A DNA stretch of 64,000 nucleotides from assembly GCA_910574205.1 (NCBI GenBank), contig CAJSYJ010000002.1:398930-462929 (forward strand), written 5' to 3'. A program made the position numbers and the translations under genes. This document shows positions 17,030 through 24,858 of the stretch, piece after piece (the first letter of the stretch is position 1; each line of letters starts with the position of its first letter). The DNA is from Bacteroidales bacterium (GTDB lineage: Bacteria > Bacteroidota > Bacteroidia > Bacteroidales > Rikenellaceae). The notes beneath the pieces are model-generated. The model was not told the origin of the DNA and did not search any database. It saw only the letters and a list, made by a program, of their open reading frames with translations.

Positions 17030-18622
17030 ATGAGTATTATCGTCAGCGGTATTTCATACCGCCATTCCGGTTGTCAGCCCCTTTTCGAAAACATCACGTT
17101 TTCTGTGCCCGCAGGCGCGAAGGTATCGCTCATCGGCCCCAACGGCGCAGGCAAATCTACGCTGCTGCAAATATTGGCCGGACGGCTGACGCCTGCGGCC
17201 GGTAGCGTCGCGGTCTCTTCGACACCATATTATGTCCCCCAGCACACGGCGCCCGACCGTCGCAGCGTCGCCTCGCTGCTCGGCGCAGAGGACAAGTTGC
17301 AGGCGCTGAGGGCGATTTGCGCCGGGTCGGCCGACCCGGCCTGCTTCGATACGCTGAACGACGACTGGCAGATCGAAGATCGATGCCGTGCCGCGTTGAG
17401 CGACTGGGGGCTTGGCAATATATCTCTCGACGCCGCTGCCGCGACGTTGAGCGGCGGAGAGCGTACTAAGGTCAGGCTGGCGGGGCTGAGCCTCCGCAAT
17501 CCCGACATCGTGCTGTTGGACGAACCGACCAACCACCTCGACGGCCGGTCACGGGCAAAACTCTACGAGCTGATCCAGAAGACGCACGCCACGCTCGTTG
17601 CGGTCAGCCACGACATCGCACTGCTCAACATGCTGCATACGACCTGCTATCTGACGGCCTCGGGCATCCGGCTCTACGGCGGCAACTACGACCTCTATCG
17701 AGAGCATCGGAGCATCGAGCAGCAGGCGCTGGCCGATCGTATCGAAGCCGAGCAAACGGCTCTGCGCATGGCGCGCAAGCGGGCGCAGGAGGTGCGCGAA
17801 AGACAGGAGCGGCGGGCAGCGCAGGGCAAGCGGAGCAGATCGAAAGGGGGACAGGCGCGCATTCTGGTCAATTCGCGCGGAGCGCAGGCACAGAACAGCG
17901 CCTCGCGGCTTAGCGACAGACATGCGGATATCGTCGACGAGCGGCAGCAGCGGTTGGCCGATCTGCGCGAGCGGCAGATACGCTGCGACAAGATGAAGAT
18001 CGATTTCGACGACGCATCGCTTCACACGGACAAGCGGCTGATCCTCTCGGAGGGGATGAACTTCTGCTTTACCGCCGGTGCGCCGCTATGGCCGCAGCCG
18101 ATCGACTTGGAGATCCGCAGCGGCGAGCGAATCCGCATCGCAGGCGACAGCGGCAGCGGCAAGACGACATTCGTGCGGTTGCTGCTCGGCGATCTTACAC
18201 CGTCCGCCGGCAGCGTGGAGAGAGCCGATGTTTCGGTCGCCTACATCGATCAGGAGTACAGCGCGCTCGACACTCCTCTGTCGGTAGCCCTCATGGCCGA
18301 GCGATACAACATGCGCCGCCTGAGCGACCACGAGATAAAAACACGCCTCGACCGCGCACTCTTTACCCGCGAGACGTGGGACAAGCCGTGCTGCGCGCTG
18401 AGCGGAGGCGAACGCATGCGGCTCATGCTCTGCTGCCTGATGATCGCCGACCACACCCCGGACATGTTCGTTCTGGACGAGCCGACCAACAATCTCGACA
18501 TCGATAGCATCGCCATACTTACCGATACGATCCGCAGCTACCGCGGCACGCTGCTCGTCATCTCGCACGACGAGAGCTTCGTCGACGAAATCGGAGTGAC
18601 GCGAACCATCGAACTGACTTAA
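17030..18622 (+). CDS. ABC-F family ATPase (ribosome-associated; possible antibiotic-protection type)
   Basis: 530 aa, two ABC ATPase domains and no membrane segments. Domain 1 has Walker A GPNGAGKST (residues 36-44), signature LSGGERTKV and Walker B IVLLDEPTNHLD. Domain 2 has GDSGSGKTT (near 372), LSGGERMRL and MFVLDEPTNNLD. Between them is a long Arg/Gln-rich linker (RIEAEQTALRMARKRAQEVRERQERR), the P-site tRNA interaction motif region of ABC-F proteins. ABC-F proteins act on the ribosomal E site; one subset displaces antibiotics. Membership of that subset is not provable from sequence, but the short ORF and masking stem ahead of the gene are typical of drug-induced members. It has its own promoter. 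Confidence 0.88.
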   Translation: MSIIVSGISYRHSGCQPLFENITFSVPAGAKVSLIGPNGAGKSTLLQILAGRLTPAAGSVAVSSTPYYVPQHTAPDRRSVASLLGAEDKLQALRAICAGSADPACFDTLNDDWQIEDRCRAALSDWGLGNISLDAAAATLSGGERTKVRLAGLSLRNPDIVLLDEPTNHLDGRSRAKLYELIQKTHATLVAVSHDIALLNMLHTTCYLTASGIRLYGGNYDLYREHRSIEQQALADRIEAEQTALRMARKRAQEVRERQERRAAQGKRSRSKGGQARILVNSRGAQAQNSASRLSDRHADIVDERQQRLADLRERQIRCDKMKIDFDDASLHTDKRLILSEGMNFCFTAGAPLWPQPIDLEIRSGERIRIAGDSGSGKTTFVRLLLGDLTPSAGSVERADVSVAYIDQEYSALDTPLSVALMAERYNMRRLSDHEIKTRLDRALFTRETWDKPCCALSGGERMRLMLCCLMIADHTPDMFVLDEPTNNLDIDSIAILTDTIRSYRGTLLVISHDESFVDEIGVTRTIELT

Positions 18623-18682
18623 CCGTCGGTCTGCCCGATCATCCTTCGGCCGCAAGGCACTGCTGTTGTCCGCCCGCCGGGC

Positions 18683-18770
18683 GACGGGGCGAGACGATCG
18701 GCCGTACTCGGCGTACTGCCTATTGCCGGGCGACGAGGCGCGGCAGTAGAATGCCAGTTTTCATGAGAAA
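18683..18770 (+). repeat. Intergenic hairpin repeat, copy A
   Basis: About 88 bases closely matching copy C at 25475-25562 (shared cores CGGCGTACTGCC and GCGACGAGGCGCGGCAGTA) and weakly copy B at 18821-18895. It folds as a hairpin around GTAC-TCGGC-GTAC followed by a second TGCC/GGCA hairpin. Not a coding sequence. Confidence 0.7.
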
Positions 18771-18820
18771 GTTTTTTCGTCAAAAGGTGCCAGTTGCAAG
18801 CCGCACGCGAAAAACACGCC

Positions 18821-18895
18821 GATGGGTAGTACTGGTGTACGTCCCATTGGCGGGTTTGAGCGAGGCGCAGGAAATGGTGCCTTTTCACGAAAAAT
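18821..18895 (+). repeat. Intergenic hairpin repeat, copy B (diverged)
   Basis: Same architecture as copies A and C: ATGGG...GTAC-TGGT-GTAC...CCCAT hairpin, then a GAGCGAGGCGCAGG segment and an ending like CTTTTCACGAAAA. Both arms of the hairpin changed together relative to copy C, which supports selection on the fold. Confidence 0.55.
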
Positions 18896-18907
18896 AGCAT
18901 GTAATGT

Positions 18908-18938
18908 TTTGCAATCTCAAAAAATTAGAGTATCTTTG
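18908..18938 (+). promoter_or_regulatory. Promoter of the rpsF-rpsR-rplI operon
   Basis: TTTG at 18908-18911, 19-base spacer, TATCTTTG at 18931-18938. Confidence 0.8.
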
Positions 18939-18978
18939 TGCGCTTTTATGCAAGAACAATTAAACAAAAAAAACGTTT

Positions 18979-19326
18979 ATGAACAATTACGAAACCGTTT
19001 TCATTGTCACACCGGTACTCTCTGACGCACAGGTCAAGGAGGTCGCTGACAAATTCCAGGGCGTTATCACCGAGAACGGAGGTCAGATTGTGAATCTCGA
19101 AAACTGGGGCTTGAAAAAGCTCGCATATCCGATTCAGAAGAAGACCACCGGTTTCTACTTCCTTATGGAGTTCACGGGTGAGGGCTCGATCATCTCGACG
19201 CTCGAAACGCAGTATCGCCGCGACGAGCGCATCATTCGTTTCTTAACTTTCAAGCAGGACAAATACGCGGTAGAGTACTCTGCAAAGCGTCGCGCCAAGC
19301 TGTCTAACAAATCACAGGAGGAGTAA
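18979..19326 (+). CDS. rpsF: 30S ribosomal protein bS6
   Basis: 115 aa. The start [16 protein letters not shown] and the core [25 protein letters not shown] are standard bS6. It binds the central domain of 16S rRNA together with bS18, encoded next. In Flavobacterium ribosomes bS6, bS18 and bS21 line the pocket that hides the 16S anti-Shine-Dalgarno tail. No Shine-Dalgarno site precedes this gene. First gene of a three-gene ribosomal operon. Confidence 0.98.
   Translation: MNNYETVFIVTPVLSDAQVKEVADKFQGVITENGGQIVNLENWGLKKLAYPIQKKTTGFYFLMEFTGEGSIISTLETQYRRDERIIRFLTFKQDKYAVEYSAKRRAKLSNKSQEE
19316..19323 (+). promoter_or_regulatory. Strong Shine-Dalgarno site of rpsR
   Basis: AGGAGGAG overlaps the last codons and stop of rpsF; the AGGAGG core ends 8 bases before the rpsR ATG. 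Such sites are otherwise nearly absent in this window. Confidence 0.75.
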
Positions 19327-19329
19327 ACC

Positions 19330-19614
19330 ATGGCACAGGAGAACACACAGCGCGGAACCTCTGAAATCCGCTATCTCAACCCCGTATCGGTAGACGTAAA
19401 GAAGAAGAAGTACTGCCGTTTCAAGAAGCTGGGCATCAAGTATGTCGACTATAAGGACGGAGAGTTTCTGAAAAAGTTCCTCAACGAGCAGGGCAAGATT
19501 CTGCCTCGTCGTCTGACGGGTACTTCGCAAAAGTTCCAGAAGAAGGTGGCACAGGCCGTCAAGCGTGCGCGTCACCTCGCCATTCTGCCGTTCGTAACGG
19601 ATTGTATGAAATAA
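19330..19614 (+). CDS. rpsR: 30S ribosomal protein bS18
   Basis: 94 aa. The conserved [23 protein letters not shown] and [32 protein letters not shown] identify bS18, partner of bS6 on the platform. Its ATG comes three bases after the rpsF stop and is preceded by a full Shine-Dalgarno sequence at ideal spacing. That is unusual in this phylum and may allow control by the state of the anti-Shine-Dalgarno pocket, which bS18 helps to form. Confidence 0.98.
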   Translation: MAQENTQRGTSEIRYLNPVSVDVKKKKYCRFKKLGIKYVDYKDGEFLKKFLNEQGKILPRRLTGTSQKFQKKVAQAVKRARHLAILPFVTDCMK

Positions 19615-19619
19615 TAAAG

Positions 19620-19625
19620 AGGAGG
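19620..19625 (+). promoter_or_regulatory. Shine-Dalgarno site of rplI
   Basis: AGGAGG ends 7 bases before the rplI ATG, the second perfect site in this operon. Confidence 0.7.
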
Positions 19626-19632
19626 AGAGAAC

Positions 19633-20073
19633 ATGGAAGTAATTCTTATCAAAGATGTCGAGAATCTCGGTTATGCCAACGATATCGTTGCCGTTAAGCC
19701 GGGTTATGCCAACAACTACTTGATTCCTCAGGGCTTCGCCAAGGCCGCTACGGCTTCGGCAAAGAAGGTTCTGGCCGAGAATCTGCGCCAGCGCGCCCAC
19801 AAGGACGCCAAGATTCTGGCCGACGCTCAGGCTCTGGCCGAGACCGTATCGAATCTCGCTCTCTCGATCGCCGTCAAGGCCGAGGAGGAGAAGATTTTCG
19901 GTGCCGTTACGGCTGCCGATCTGGCCGAGGCGCTCGCTGCCAAAGGCGTAGAGATCGACCGCAAGGCCATTTCGGTCGAGTCGGTAAAGACGCTGGGCGA
20001 GTACGAGGCTACTGCCAAACTGCACCGCGACGTCAAGGCCACGATCAAATTCATGGTCGTCGCTGCCGAGTAA
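19633..20073 (+). CDS. rplI: 50S ribosomal protein bL9
   Basis: 146 aa. The N-terminal domain MEVILIKDVENLGYANDIVAVKPGYANNYLIPQG is diagnostic. A long helix and the C-terminal RNA-binding domain follow. It sits at the L1 stalk base and influences frame maintenance. Third gene of the rpsF operon, with 18 bases between it and rpsR, and followed by a 13-bp terminator stem. Confidence 0.98.
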   Translation: MEVILIKDVENLGYANDIVAVKPGYANNYLIPQGFAKAATASAKKVLAENLRQRAHKDAKILADAQALAETVSNLALSIAVKAEEEKIFGAVTAADLAEALAAKGVEIDRKAISVESVKTLGEYEATAKLHRDVKATIKFMVVAAE

Positions 20074-20090
20074 ATTAATGCACCATCATA

Positions 20091-20126
20091 CCAATGAAAG
20101 CCGCCCGGAAGGACGGCTTTCATTGG
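20091..20126 (+). terminator. Terminator hairpin after rplI
   Basis: A 13-bp perfect stem (20091-20103 with 20114-20126) with a 10-base loop. The T-run after it is short, so termination may be partial. Confidence 0.65.
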
Positions 20127-20165
20127 TTATAAATATTGCGTTCATAAATAAAAGCAGCGCATTAT

Positions 20166-20196
20166 TTTGTAAATTATAAAATTTATTGTAAATTTG
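20166..20196 (+). promoter_or_regulatory. Promoter in an AT-rich gap
   Basis: TTTG at 20166-20169, 19-base spacer, TAAATTTG at 20189-20196. A 6-bp hairpin (ACCTTA/TAAGGT, 20203-20220) would open the RNA. The nearest plus-strand gene starts about 270 bases on, so a long 5' leader is implied. Confidence 0.5.
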
Positions 20197-20255
20197 TACA
20201 TTACCTTAGTAATATAAGGTGCGATTTACATAGATTGCTCAAACCGTCATCAAAA

Positions 20256-20408
20256 TCACCACTTGAAGCGAACACGAGCATGAAAGTCTACTATTTGGGT
20301 AAACTGTGCGTTCAGACGTAGAGTATCCCCATTATAGTAGGCAGGCTTGTGGTGAGCCTTGATGACGTATGGCGATAGCTCTACGTCTTCTTGTTTATAA
20401 TTAGACAT
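20256..20408 (-). CDS. Small ORF or remnant of an outer-membrane protein C-terminus
   Basis: 50 aa from the ATG at 20408. No family is recognised. The last residues (FTQIVDFHARVRFKW) alternate and end in Trp like the last strand of an outer-membrane protein, so this could be the tail of a decayed gene. Base composition is more AT-rich than its neighbours. No promoter was seen on the minus strand, and the region may instead be the untranslated leader of the plus-strand gene at 20472. Confidence 0.25.
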   Translation of the reverse strand: MSNYKQEDVELSPYVIKAHHKPAYYNGDTLRLNAQFTQIVDFHARVRFKW

Positions 20409-20471
20409 ATTGCTATCCAACAGCAACAGCTCGACATAGAGTATATATAGTCTAATTAAAAACAAACTAAG

Positions 20472-20876
20472 ATGAAAAAACTTTTCTATTTGGCGATCGT
20501 CGCCGCAGCATTGACCGCGACATCTTGCGCGACGGTCTTCTGCGGCTCGAAAAAGACCATTACGTTGGACTCGAATATTCCGGTAGAGTCGGCAAAACTC
20601 ACGATCGACGGGCATAAGTACAACAACGTATCGTTCCCCTATGTGGTCAAAGTAAAGCGCGGCTTCAACGAAACGATCGTCAAGGCCGAGGCCGAGGGCT
20701 ACACGCCGACGACGCTGGTCATCGACAAAACATTCAACCCCGTATCGGTTCTCAATATTTTGGGAATGGTATGGTGGGCTGTCGATGCAGCAACGGGAGC
20801 GATGATGAAACCCGAGTACAACTATTACGAATTGGAGTTCACGACGCCGCAACCCGCCGAAAACCGGCAGATGTAG
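20472..20876 (+). CDS. Small lipoprotein with a PEGA-like beta domain
   Basis: 134 aa. A lipoprotein signal with lipobox ATSCATVF near residue 19 is followed by KKTITLDSNIPVESAKLTIDG and VVKVKRGFNETIVKAEAEGY. This resembles PEGA-like small beta-sandwiches found in phage-type and Bacteroidetes lipoproteins that follow the pattern CATxFxGSxxxITxxSNPxGAxVxIDG. A hydrophobic stretch near residue 95 (SVLNILGMVWWAVDAATGA) fits the membrane-proximal segment of that family. Its role is unknown. It stands alone and ends at a strong hairpin. Confidence 0.7.
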   Translation: MKKLFYLAIVAAALTATSCATVFCGSKKTITLDSNIPVESAKLTIDGHKYNNVSFPYVVKVKRGFNETIVKAEAEGYTPTTLVIDKTFNPVSVLNILGMVWWAVDAATGAMMKPEYNYYELEFTTPQPAENRQM

Positions 20877-20898
20877 ATAACTGCCGTTAACGCGACAA

Positions 20899-20936
20899 CA
20901 CCCCGAAAGAGCGACGAACGGCTTTCGGGGTGCTTT
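20899..20936 (+). terminator. Terminator of the small lipoprotein gene
   Basis: An 11-bp perfect stem (20899-20909 with 20922-20932), then CTTTG. Confidence 0.7.
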
Positions 20937-21028
20937 GTATATACGCATGGCTTTGCCTGCGACCAGCAGACGTCACACCGGCAGCCGTGGCGAAAAAGGT
21001 CATCGCCGCAATAAAATCACGAACGGGG

Positions 21029-21059
21029 TTGCTTTTACCGCCGCTTATCCGTATCTTCG
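21029..21059 (+). promoter_or_regulatory. Promoter of the DUF169 gene with the conserved-spacer motif
   Basis: TTG at 21029-21031, 20-base spacer CTTTTACCGCCGCTTATCCG, TATCTTCG at 21052-21059 (one change from TAnnTTTG). The spacer is nearly the same as those of obgE and the dipeptidyl peptidase gene. The 5' leader would be about 185 nt and holds no convincing ORF. Confidence 0.55.
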
Positions 21060-21251
21060 CACAAGGGCGTGGAGAGAATCATCCGCCTCTCGCCCTATTA
21101 GGATAGAGCGGCGAGGCTCCGAACGGTCATCTGCCGAACATGCTGCATGCTCCGCCGCAGCCGACATACATCACGGGCAGCCTGCTCCCGAAGCGGGCAC
21201 AGTACGGAATATCCCGATATCGGGAGCGAAACATATAAACACGACGACATC

Positions 21252-21962
21252 ATGAAACCTGCTACATTCATCGAATACCTCCGCAAGGCATTCGGACAGA
21301 AGGCCGATCTCCCCATTGCCGTATGGTACTCCGACGAGCCGTTATCGGCGACGGAAAAGGCGGGAGGCTGCATCTTCAAACACCTCGATGCCATAGACCG
21401 CGGCGCGACCGTGTCGCTCGACGGCGACAATACGGGCTGCGGCGGCGGCAAATTCTACTGCGGCTTCTCCGACATGCCGCCTCACGTGCCTGCGTTCGTC
21501 TCCGAAAAGGAGCACTACAAGGCATCGCCGGAGCTCGTGCTCGACATTATCCGCCGAACCGACGTCCGCCGCTCGCCGAGACGTTACCTCAACCTCGCAC
21601 GCATCGACATGCTCGACTCCTTCGAAAGCATCGAGGGCATCGTATTCATCGCCTCGCCCGACATTATCAGCGGACTGGTCACTTGGGCATGCTACGACCG
21701 CAACGAACCCGATACGGTATGCGCCCTGTTCGGTTCGGGCTGCGCCAATACGGTAACGCAACTCGCCAACGAGAACAGCCGCGGCGGCTACCGCTGCTTT
21801 CTGGGGATGTTCGACCCGTCGGCAAGGATACATATCGCGGCCGACCGTCTGTCGCTGGCCATACCCATGTCGCGGCTTGGCACGATGTTGAAGACTATGC
21901 CGCAGTGCTGCCTCTTCGACACGCATGCGTGGAGCAAGATACGCGACCGCCTCGACCGTTAG
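21252..21962 (+). CDS. DUF169 family protein
   Basis: 236 aa, no signal peptide, nine cysteines. The phrases PIAVWYSDEP, CGGGKFYCGF, VFIASPDIISGLVTWACYDR and GSGCANTVTQLANEN match the DUF169 family. That family is widespread in anaerobes and thought from gene context to be linked to metal or redox metabolism, with no proven activity. The conserved Cys-rich GCGGG segment suggests metal or cofactor binding. It is monocistronic behind its own promoter. The start MKPATFIEYL is the first ATG in frame with a homologous-looking N-terminus. Confidence 0.8.
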   Translation: MKPATFIEYLRKAFGQKADLPIAVWYSDEPLSATEKAGGCIFKHLDAIDRGATVSLDGDNTGCGGGKFYCGFSDMPPHVPAFVSEKEHYKASPELVLDIIRRTDVRRSPRRYLNLARIDMLDSFESIEGIVFIASPDIISGLVTWACYDRNEPDTVCALFGSGCANTVTQLANENSRGGYRCFLGMFDPSARIHIAADRLSLAIPMSRLGTMLKTMPQCCLFDTHAWSKIRDRLDR

Positions 21963-22096
21963 CCATACTGCACAGGCCGGAACATATGCTGTCGCGGCCG
22001 CATAAAACGACCCGCCGACGAAGGCTGCTGCCATTCGTCGGCGGTGCAGGGTCGAGATCTCTAACGCCCTCTGATTATCTGCTTATGGTTTGTTCG

Positions 22097-23059
22097 TCAC
22101 TCCACCTCGCGTGTCGAGACGCGGGCATTGCCCGTCGATGCGACATCGACATCGTCGGCACACCCCCTGAATACGATATCGCCGCTGCCGCTAGTATATA
22201 CGACCAGCTTACGGCATGCTATATCCAGCGATAGTCTCTCCAAACCCGCCGAGTTGCACTCTATGCGGTCGGCCTCGACGCGGCCTGCGATATCGGTACG
22301 TCCCGCGTTGTTGTCGACCCAGTTCCTGCATGCGTAACGGTCGGCCCCGAGAGTTATCGCACCGGTGTTGTTGAGCTCGAATTTACTGCCAGCCGCAATA
22401 TTTCGCACGGAAGCCTTAAAGCTGCCGGTGTTGTTGATACAGACCGCCCGATCGGCATCTATATCGCGTACGGCAAGACGCATCGTACCGGTATTGTTCA
22501 GCTCCAACCTATCGGCGAGCCTTATGTCGGTCGCCGACAGATTCATCTGCCCAGTGTTGTTGATATCGAAGCTGCTGCCGAAGCGGCTGTTTTCGCATTT
22601 TATGTTCGACCATGCCGTCGTGCTTATCGCGCTGAACGAGGAAGAACATATGGTAACCTTGATCGGATGAGCGGCATCGATACGCGACAGCACTCTGCGA
22701 TCGGCATTCTCTTCGGGATAAATTTCCAGAGCGGAGCCGTACAGCTCGCATACCACGCACCGCGCGACTTCGTCCGAGGGCATCTCCACCACCGCTTCGG
22801 GCGCCCCGCCGTCCGTAATCCTCACATCGACGGCCAGCGTCGACAACAGCGCCGTGACATCGGTCGACCTGAACTTGTATACCCTGCTTCCCGACGATTT
22901 CGAAGATACCGACCGTGCATTGAGCGACCCGCAAGCAACCGACAAGGCGGCGACCAGAAGTATTAACGATGTTTTTGCCAAACAGCATGCAGAGCCCGAC
23001 ACTGTCCGTGCCATGCCCATACCGATAAACTGCCGGCAGATATTCCACGATTTTTTCAT
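22097..23059 (-). CDS. DUF2807 (GIN-domain) lipoprotein, last gene of the ECF operon
   Basis: 320 aa from the ATG at 23059. A long positively charged leader and hydrophobic stretch end in a lipobox VACGS near residue 44, later than usual. The C-terminal 200 residues are a right-handed beta-helix-like ladder of short repeats (ELNNTGTMRLAVRDI, INNTGSFKASVRNI, ELNNTGAITLGA), typical of the putative auto-transporter adhesin head GIN domain (DUF2807). Likely extracytoplasmic. Only 16 bases separate it from its upstream paralogue. Confidence 0.75.
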   Translation of the reverse strand: MKKSWNICRQFIGMGMARTVSGSACCLAKTSLILLVAALSVACGSLNARSVSSKSSGSRVYKFRSTDVTALLSTLAVDVRITDGGAPEAVVEMPSDEVARCVVCELYGSALEIYPEENADRRVLSRIDAAHPIKVTICSSSFSAISTTAWSNIKCENSRFGSSFDINNTGQMNLSATDIRLADRLELNNTGTMRLAVRDIDADRAVCINNTGSFKASVRNIAAGSKFELNNTGAITLGADRYACRNWVDNNAGRTDIAGRVEADRIECNSAGLERLSLDIACRKLVVYTSGSGDIVFRGCADDVDVASTGNARVSTREVE

Positions 23060-23075
23060 TTCAACCATATTTACA

Positions 23076-23876
23076 TTATTTGTTCTGCGATTTCAACTCA
23101 GAGGTCGATATGTTAGCCAAACCGGTCGAGACCACATCCACCTTATCGGCACTGCCGCGCAGCGTTATATCGCCCACGCCGGTCGAGGTAAGCGCCAGCC
23201 TGCCGCAATCGACGTCGAGCGTCGCCTCGCTCCTGCCCGCCGAGAGGAAAGACACGCTCTGCGCCGCGACAGCCGAGCGCATCTCCGAAACGCCCGAATT
23301 GATGCTCTCCCACTTATCGCAGTTCAGGGTCGACACGTCGCACGTATAACGTCCCGAGTTCTGCATCGTGACCGTACGGGCATCTATGCTTCGCACGTCG
23401 ATGTCGAATACGCCGCTGTTGGATACCGTGAGATTCCCGATCGCCAGCCGGTCCGCCTTCCAGTCGCACACACCGGCATTTCTAATCTCCAACTCGTCGA
23501 GACGCTTGTTGCGATATTTCAACGTAAGCACTCCCATATTGTTTATCAGACGCATGCCGGAGCTCTCGATCCGCACGCGTATCGGGTCCGACGAGCTGCC
23601 GCAGTTATCGTAGCCTTTGCGGCAACGCAACCGCAGCTCAGTGCCAACGATCCGACACTCGACCTTCTCCTGTATGCTTTGAGGAATCTCCACCACGGCG
23701 CGCGGTGTCGACGAATCGACCAGCGTCAGCTCGATGCAGAGACTGTTGCTCAGCGACTCTATACTCGCCGCCGTCAGCGTGCGCGTCGCATAACCGCCCT
23801 TCTGCTGCGCCGCCGAGCTGCCGCACAGCGCCGCCGAGGCGAGAAATGCGATAAGGAACGATACGATTCTCTTCAT
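23076..23876 (-). CDS. DUF2807 (GIN-domain) secreted protein
   Basis: 266 aa. A Sec signal peptide (cleavage near GSSAAQ) is followed by a predicted beta-helix ladder with repeats such as EIRNAGVCDWKA, TVSNSGVFDIDV, TMQNSGRYTCDV and ALTSTGVGDITL, the DUF2807 pattern. It shares layout with the next gene, and the two end in closely similar phrases (ADKVDVVSTG...ISTSE versus ADDVDVASTG...VSTRE), so they are tandem duplicates. It belongs to the operon led by the ECF sigma factor and is probably an envelope-response output. Confidence 0.8.
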   Translation of the reverse strand: MKRIVSFLIAFLASAALCGSSAAQQKGGYATRTLTAASIESLSNSLCIELTLVDSSTPRAVVEIPQSIQEKVECRIVGTELRLRCRKGYDNCGSSSDPIRVRIESSGMRLINNMGVLTLKYRNKRLDELEIRNAGVCDWKADRLAIGNLTVSNSGVFDIDVRSIDARTVTMQNSGRYTCDVSTLNCDKWESINSGVSEMRSAVAAQSVSFLSAGRSEATLDVDCGRLALTSTGVGDITLRGSADKVDVVSTGLANISTSELKSQNK

Positions 23877-23896
23877 GACAAACTATTTTTAACGAT

Positions 23897-24295
23897 TCAG
23901 TAATATATGACAGCCGAGTAGGCGACCCAACAGCCGTTGACCGTTATTTCGTATATGCGCCGAGGATCGTCCCAGATAAGCGTACATATATACGTCTGGC
24001 CTTGACGCGTGCACTCTATGCCGTCGGCGCACTTGCGGTCGGTCTCGAATGCCTCGACCAGCTGCTTGCCAAGCTCCTTGTCGTCTACCGAGAGCTCTAC
24101 GACCCGCTTTGCTATCTGGCGCGTAGAGGGGTTGCGCTTGACAACCGACCTGTACGACAGCGTGCCGCGGCTCGCCTCGACATACTCCGATATCACTTTG
24201 TCGATGTTCTGCTGCGCACGAGCCGTCTCGGGCAGCATACTCGCCGCAAAGGCGACGAGCGCAACAAAAAGGATTTTACAATCGATCGATTTCAT
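23897..24295 (-). CDS. Small secreted protein, DUF5024-like
   Basis: 132 aa from the ATG at 24295; an ATG three codons upstream (24304) is also possible. A signal peptide ends at ARAQ near residue 28. The mature part (VISEYVEASRGTLSYRSVVKRNPSTRQIAKRVVELSV) recalls DUF5024 proteins that sit in sigma-factor operons of Bacteroides; the assignment is from memory of that pattern and tentative. Third gene in the ECF operon, between the anti-sigma-like gene and the DUF2807 pair. Confidence 0.55.
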   Translation of the reverse strand: MKSIDCKILFVALVAFAASMLPETARAQQNIDKVISEYVEASRGTLSYRSVVKRNPSTRQIAKRVVELSVDDKELGKQLVEAFETDRKCADGIECTRQGQTYICTLIWDDPRRIYEITVNGCWVAYSAVIYY

Positions 24296-24309
24296 GATTA
24301 TCATCGTGT

Positions 24310-24858
24310 TTAACGTTTGCAGCCTTTCGATGCCCTGACGCCTGACGCACCGTCGTCAGCCAGTGCCAGCAGCCTCTCGGCCTTGGTCTCCATTATCTCG
24401 GCACGCGTCATGGCTATGTCTATCTGGTCGTGGAGCGCATCCACGTCGTTGCAATATACGCCGTCGAAGAGGACATAGCTCCCATCGTATATCGACCCGG
24501 TCTCCCCGCCGCCCGGCATCGACGATAACAGCACCCATGTCGCAGCCGCAAGCGTGCATACGAGCGATGCCGCCACGGCCGGCAGCATGCGACGGCGGCG
24601 CAGGGCCGACGACGCCACGGCCTGCCGCGCAGGACGGCGCTCCGCTCCTCCCCCCCCCGCATCCGCGGGCAGCACACCGGCATCGCATGCGCCGATACCA
24701 TGCTCGAAGTAACGCATCGCCTCTCTCAGATACTCCCACTCGGCCGGTATCTGCGCCGTGCGGAAGTAATCGTACAACGTCCGCTCCTCGGCGCACGTCG
24801 TGCGGCCGTCCAGAAAGCGTTCGATCAGCAACTCTATATTTTCGTTTTTACGTTTCAT
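24310..24858 (-). CDS. Anti-sigma-factor-like single-pass membrane protein
   Basis: 182 aa from the ATG at 24858. A cytoplasmic N-terminal helical segment (ENIELLIERFLDGRTTCAEERTLYDYFR) of the kind found in Bacteroidetes anti-sigma partners is followed by one transmembrane helix (VAASLVCTLAAATWVLL) near residues 95-115 and a periplasmic tail. The tail carries a helical segment (IDIAMTRAEIMETKAERLLALADD). The ATG overlaps the sigma-factor stop (ATGA), a classic sign of a coupled sigma/anti-sigma pair. The signal it senses is unknown. Confidence 0.65.
   Translation of the reverse strand: MKRKNENIELLIERFLDGRTTCAEERTLYDYFRTAQIPAEWEYLREAMRYFEHGIGACDAGVLPADAGGGGAERRPARQAVASSALRRRRMLPAVAASLVCTLAAATWVLLSSMPGGGETGSIYDGSYVLFDGVYCNDVDALHDQIDIAMTRAEIMETKAERLLALADDGASGVRASKGCKR

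Noticed and set aside
20935..21255. 106-codon ORF upstream of the DUF169 gene
   Set aside because: Crosses a mapped-by-motif promoter and the preceding terminator; no family resemblance.
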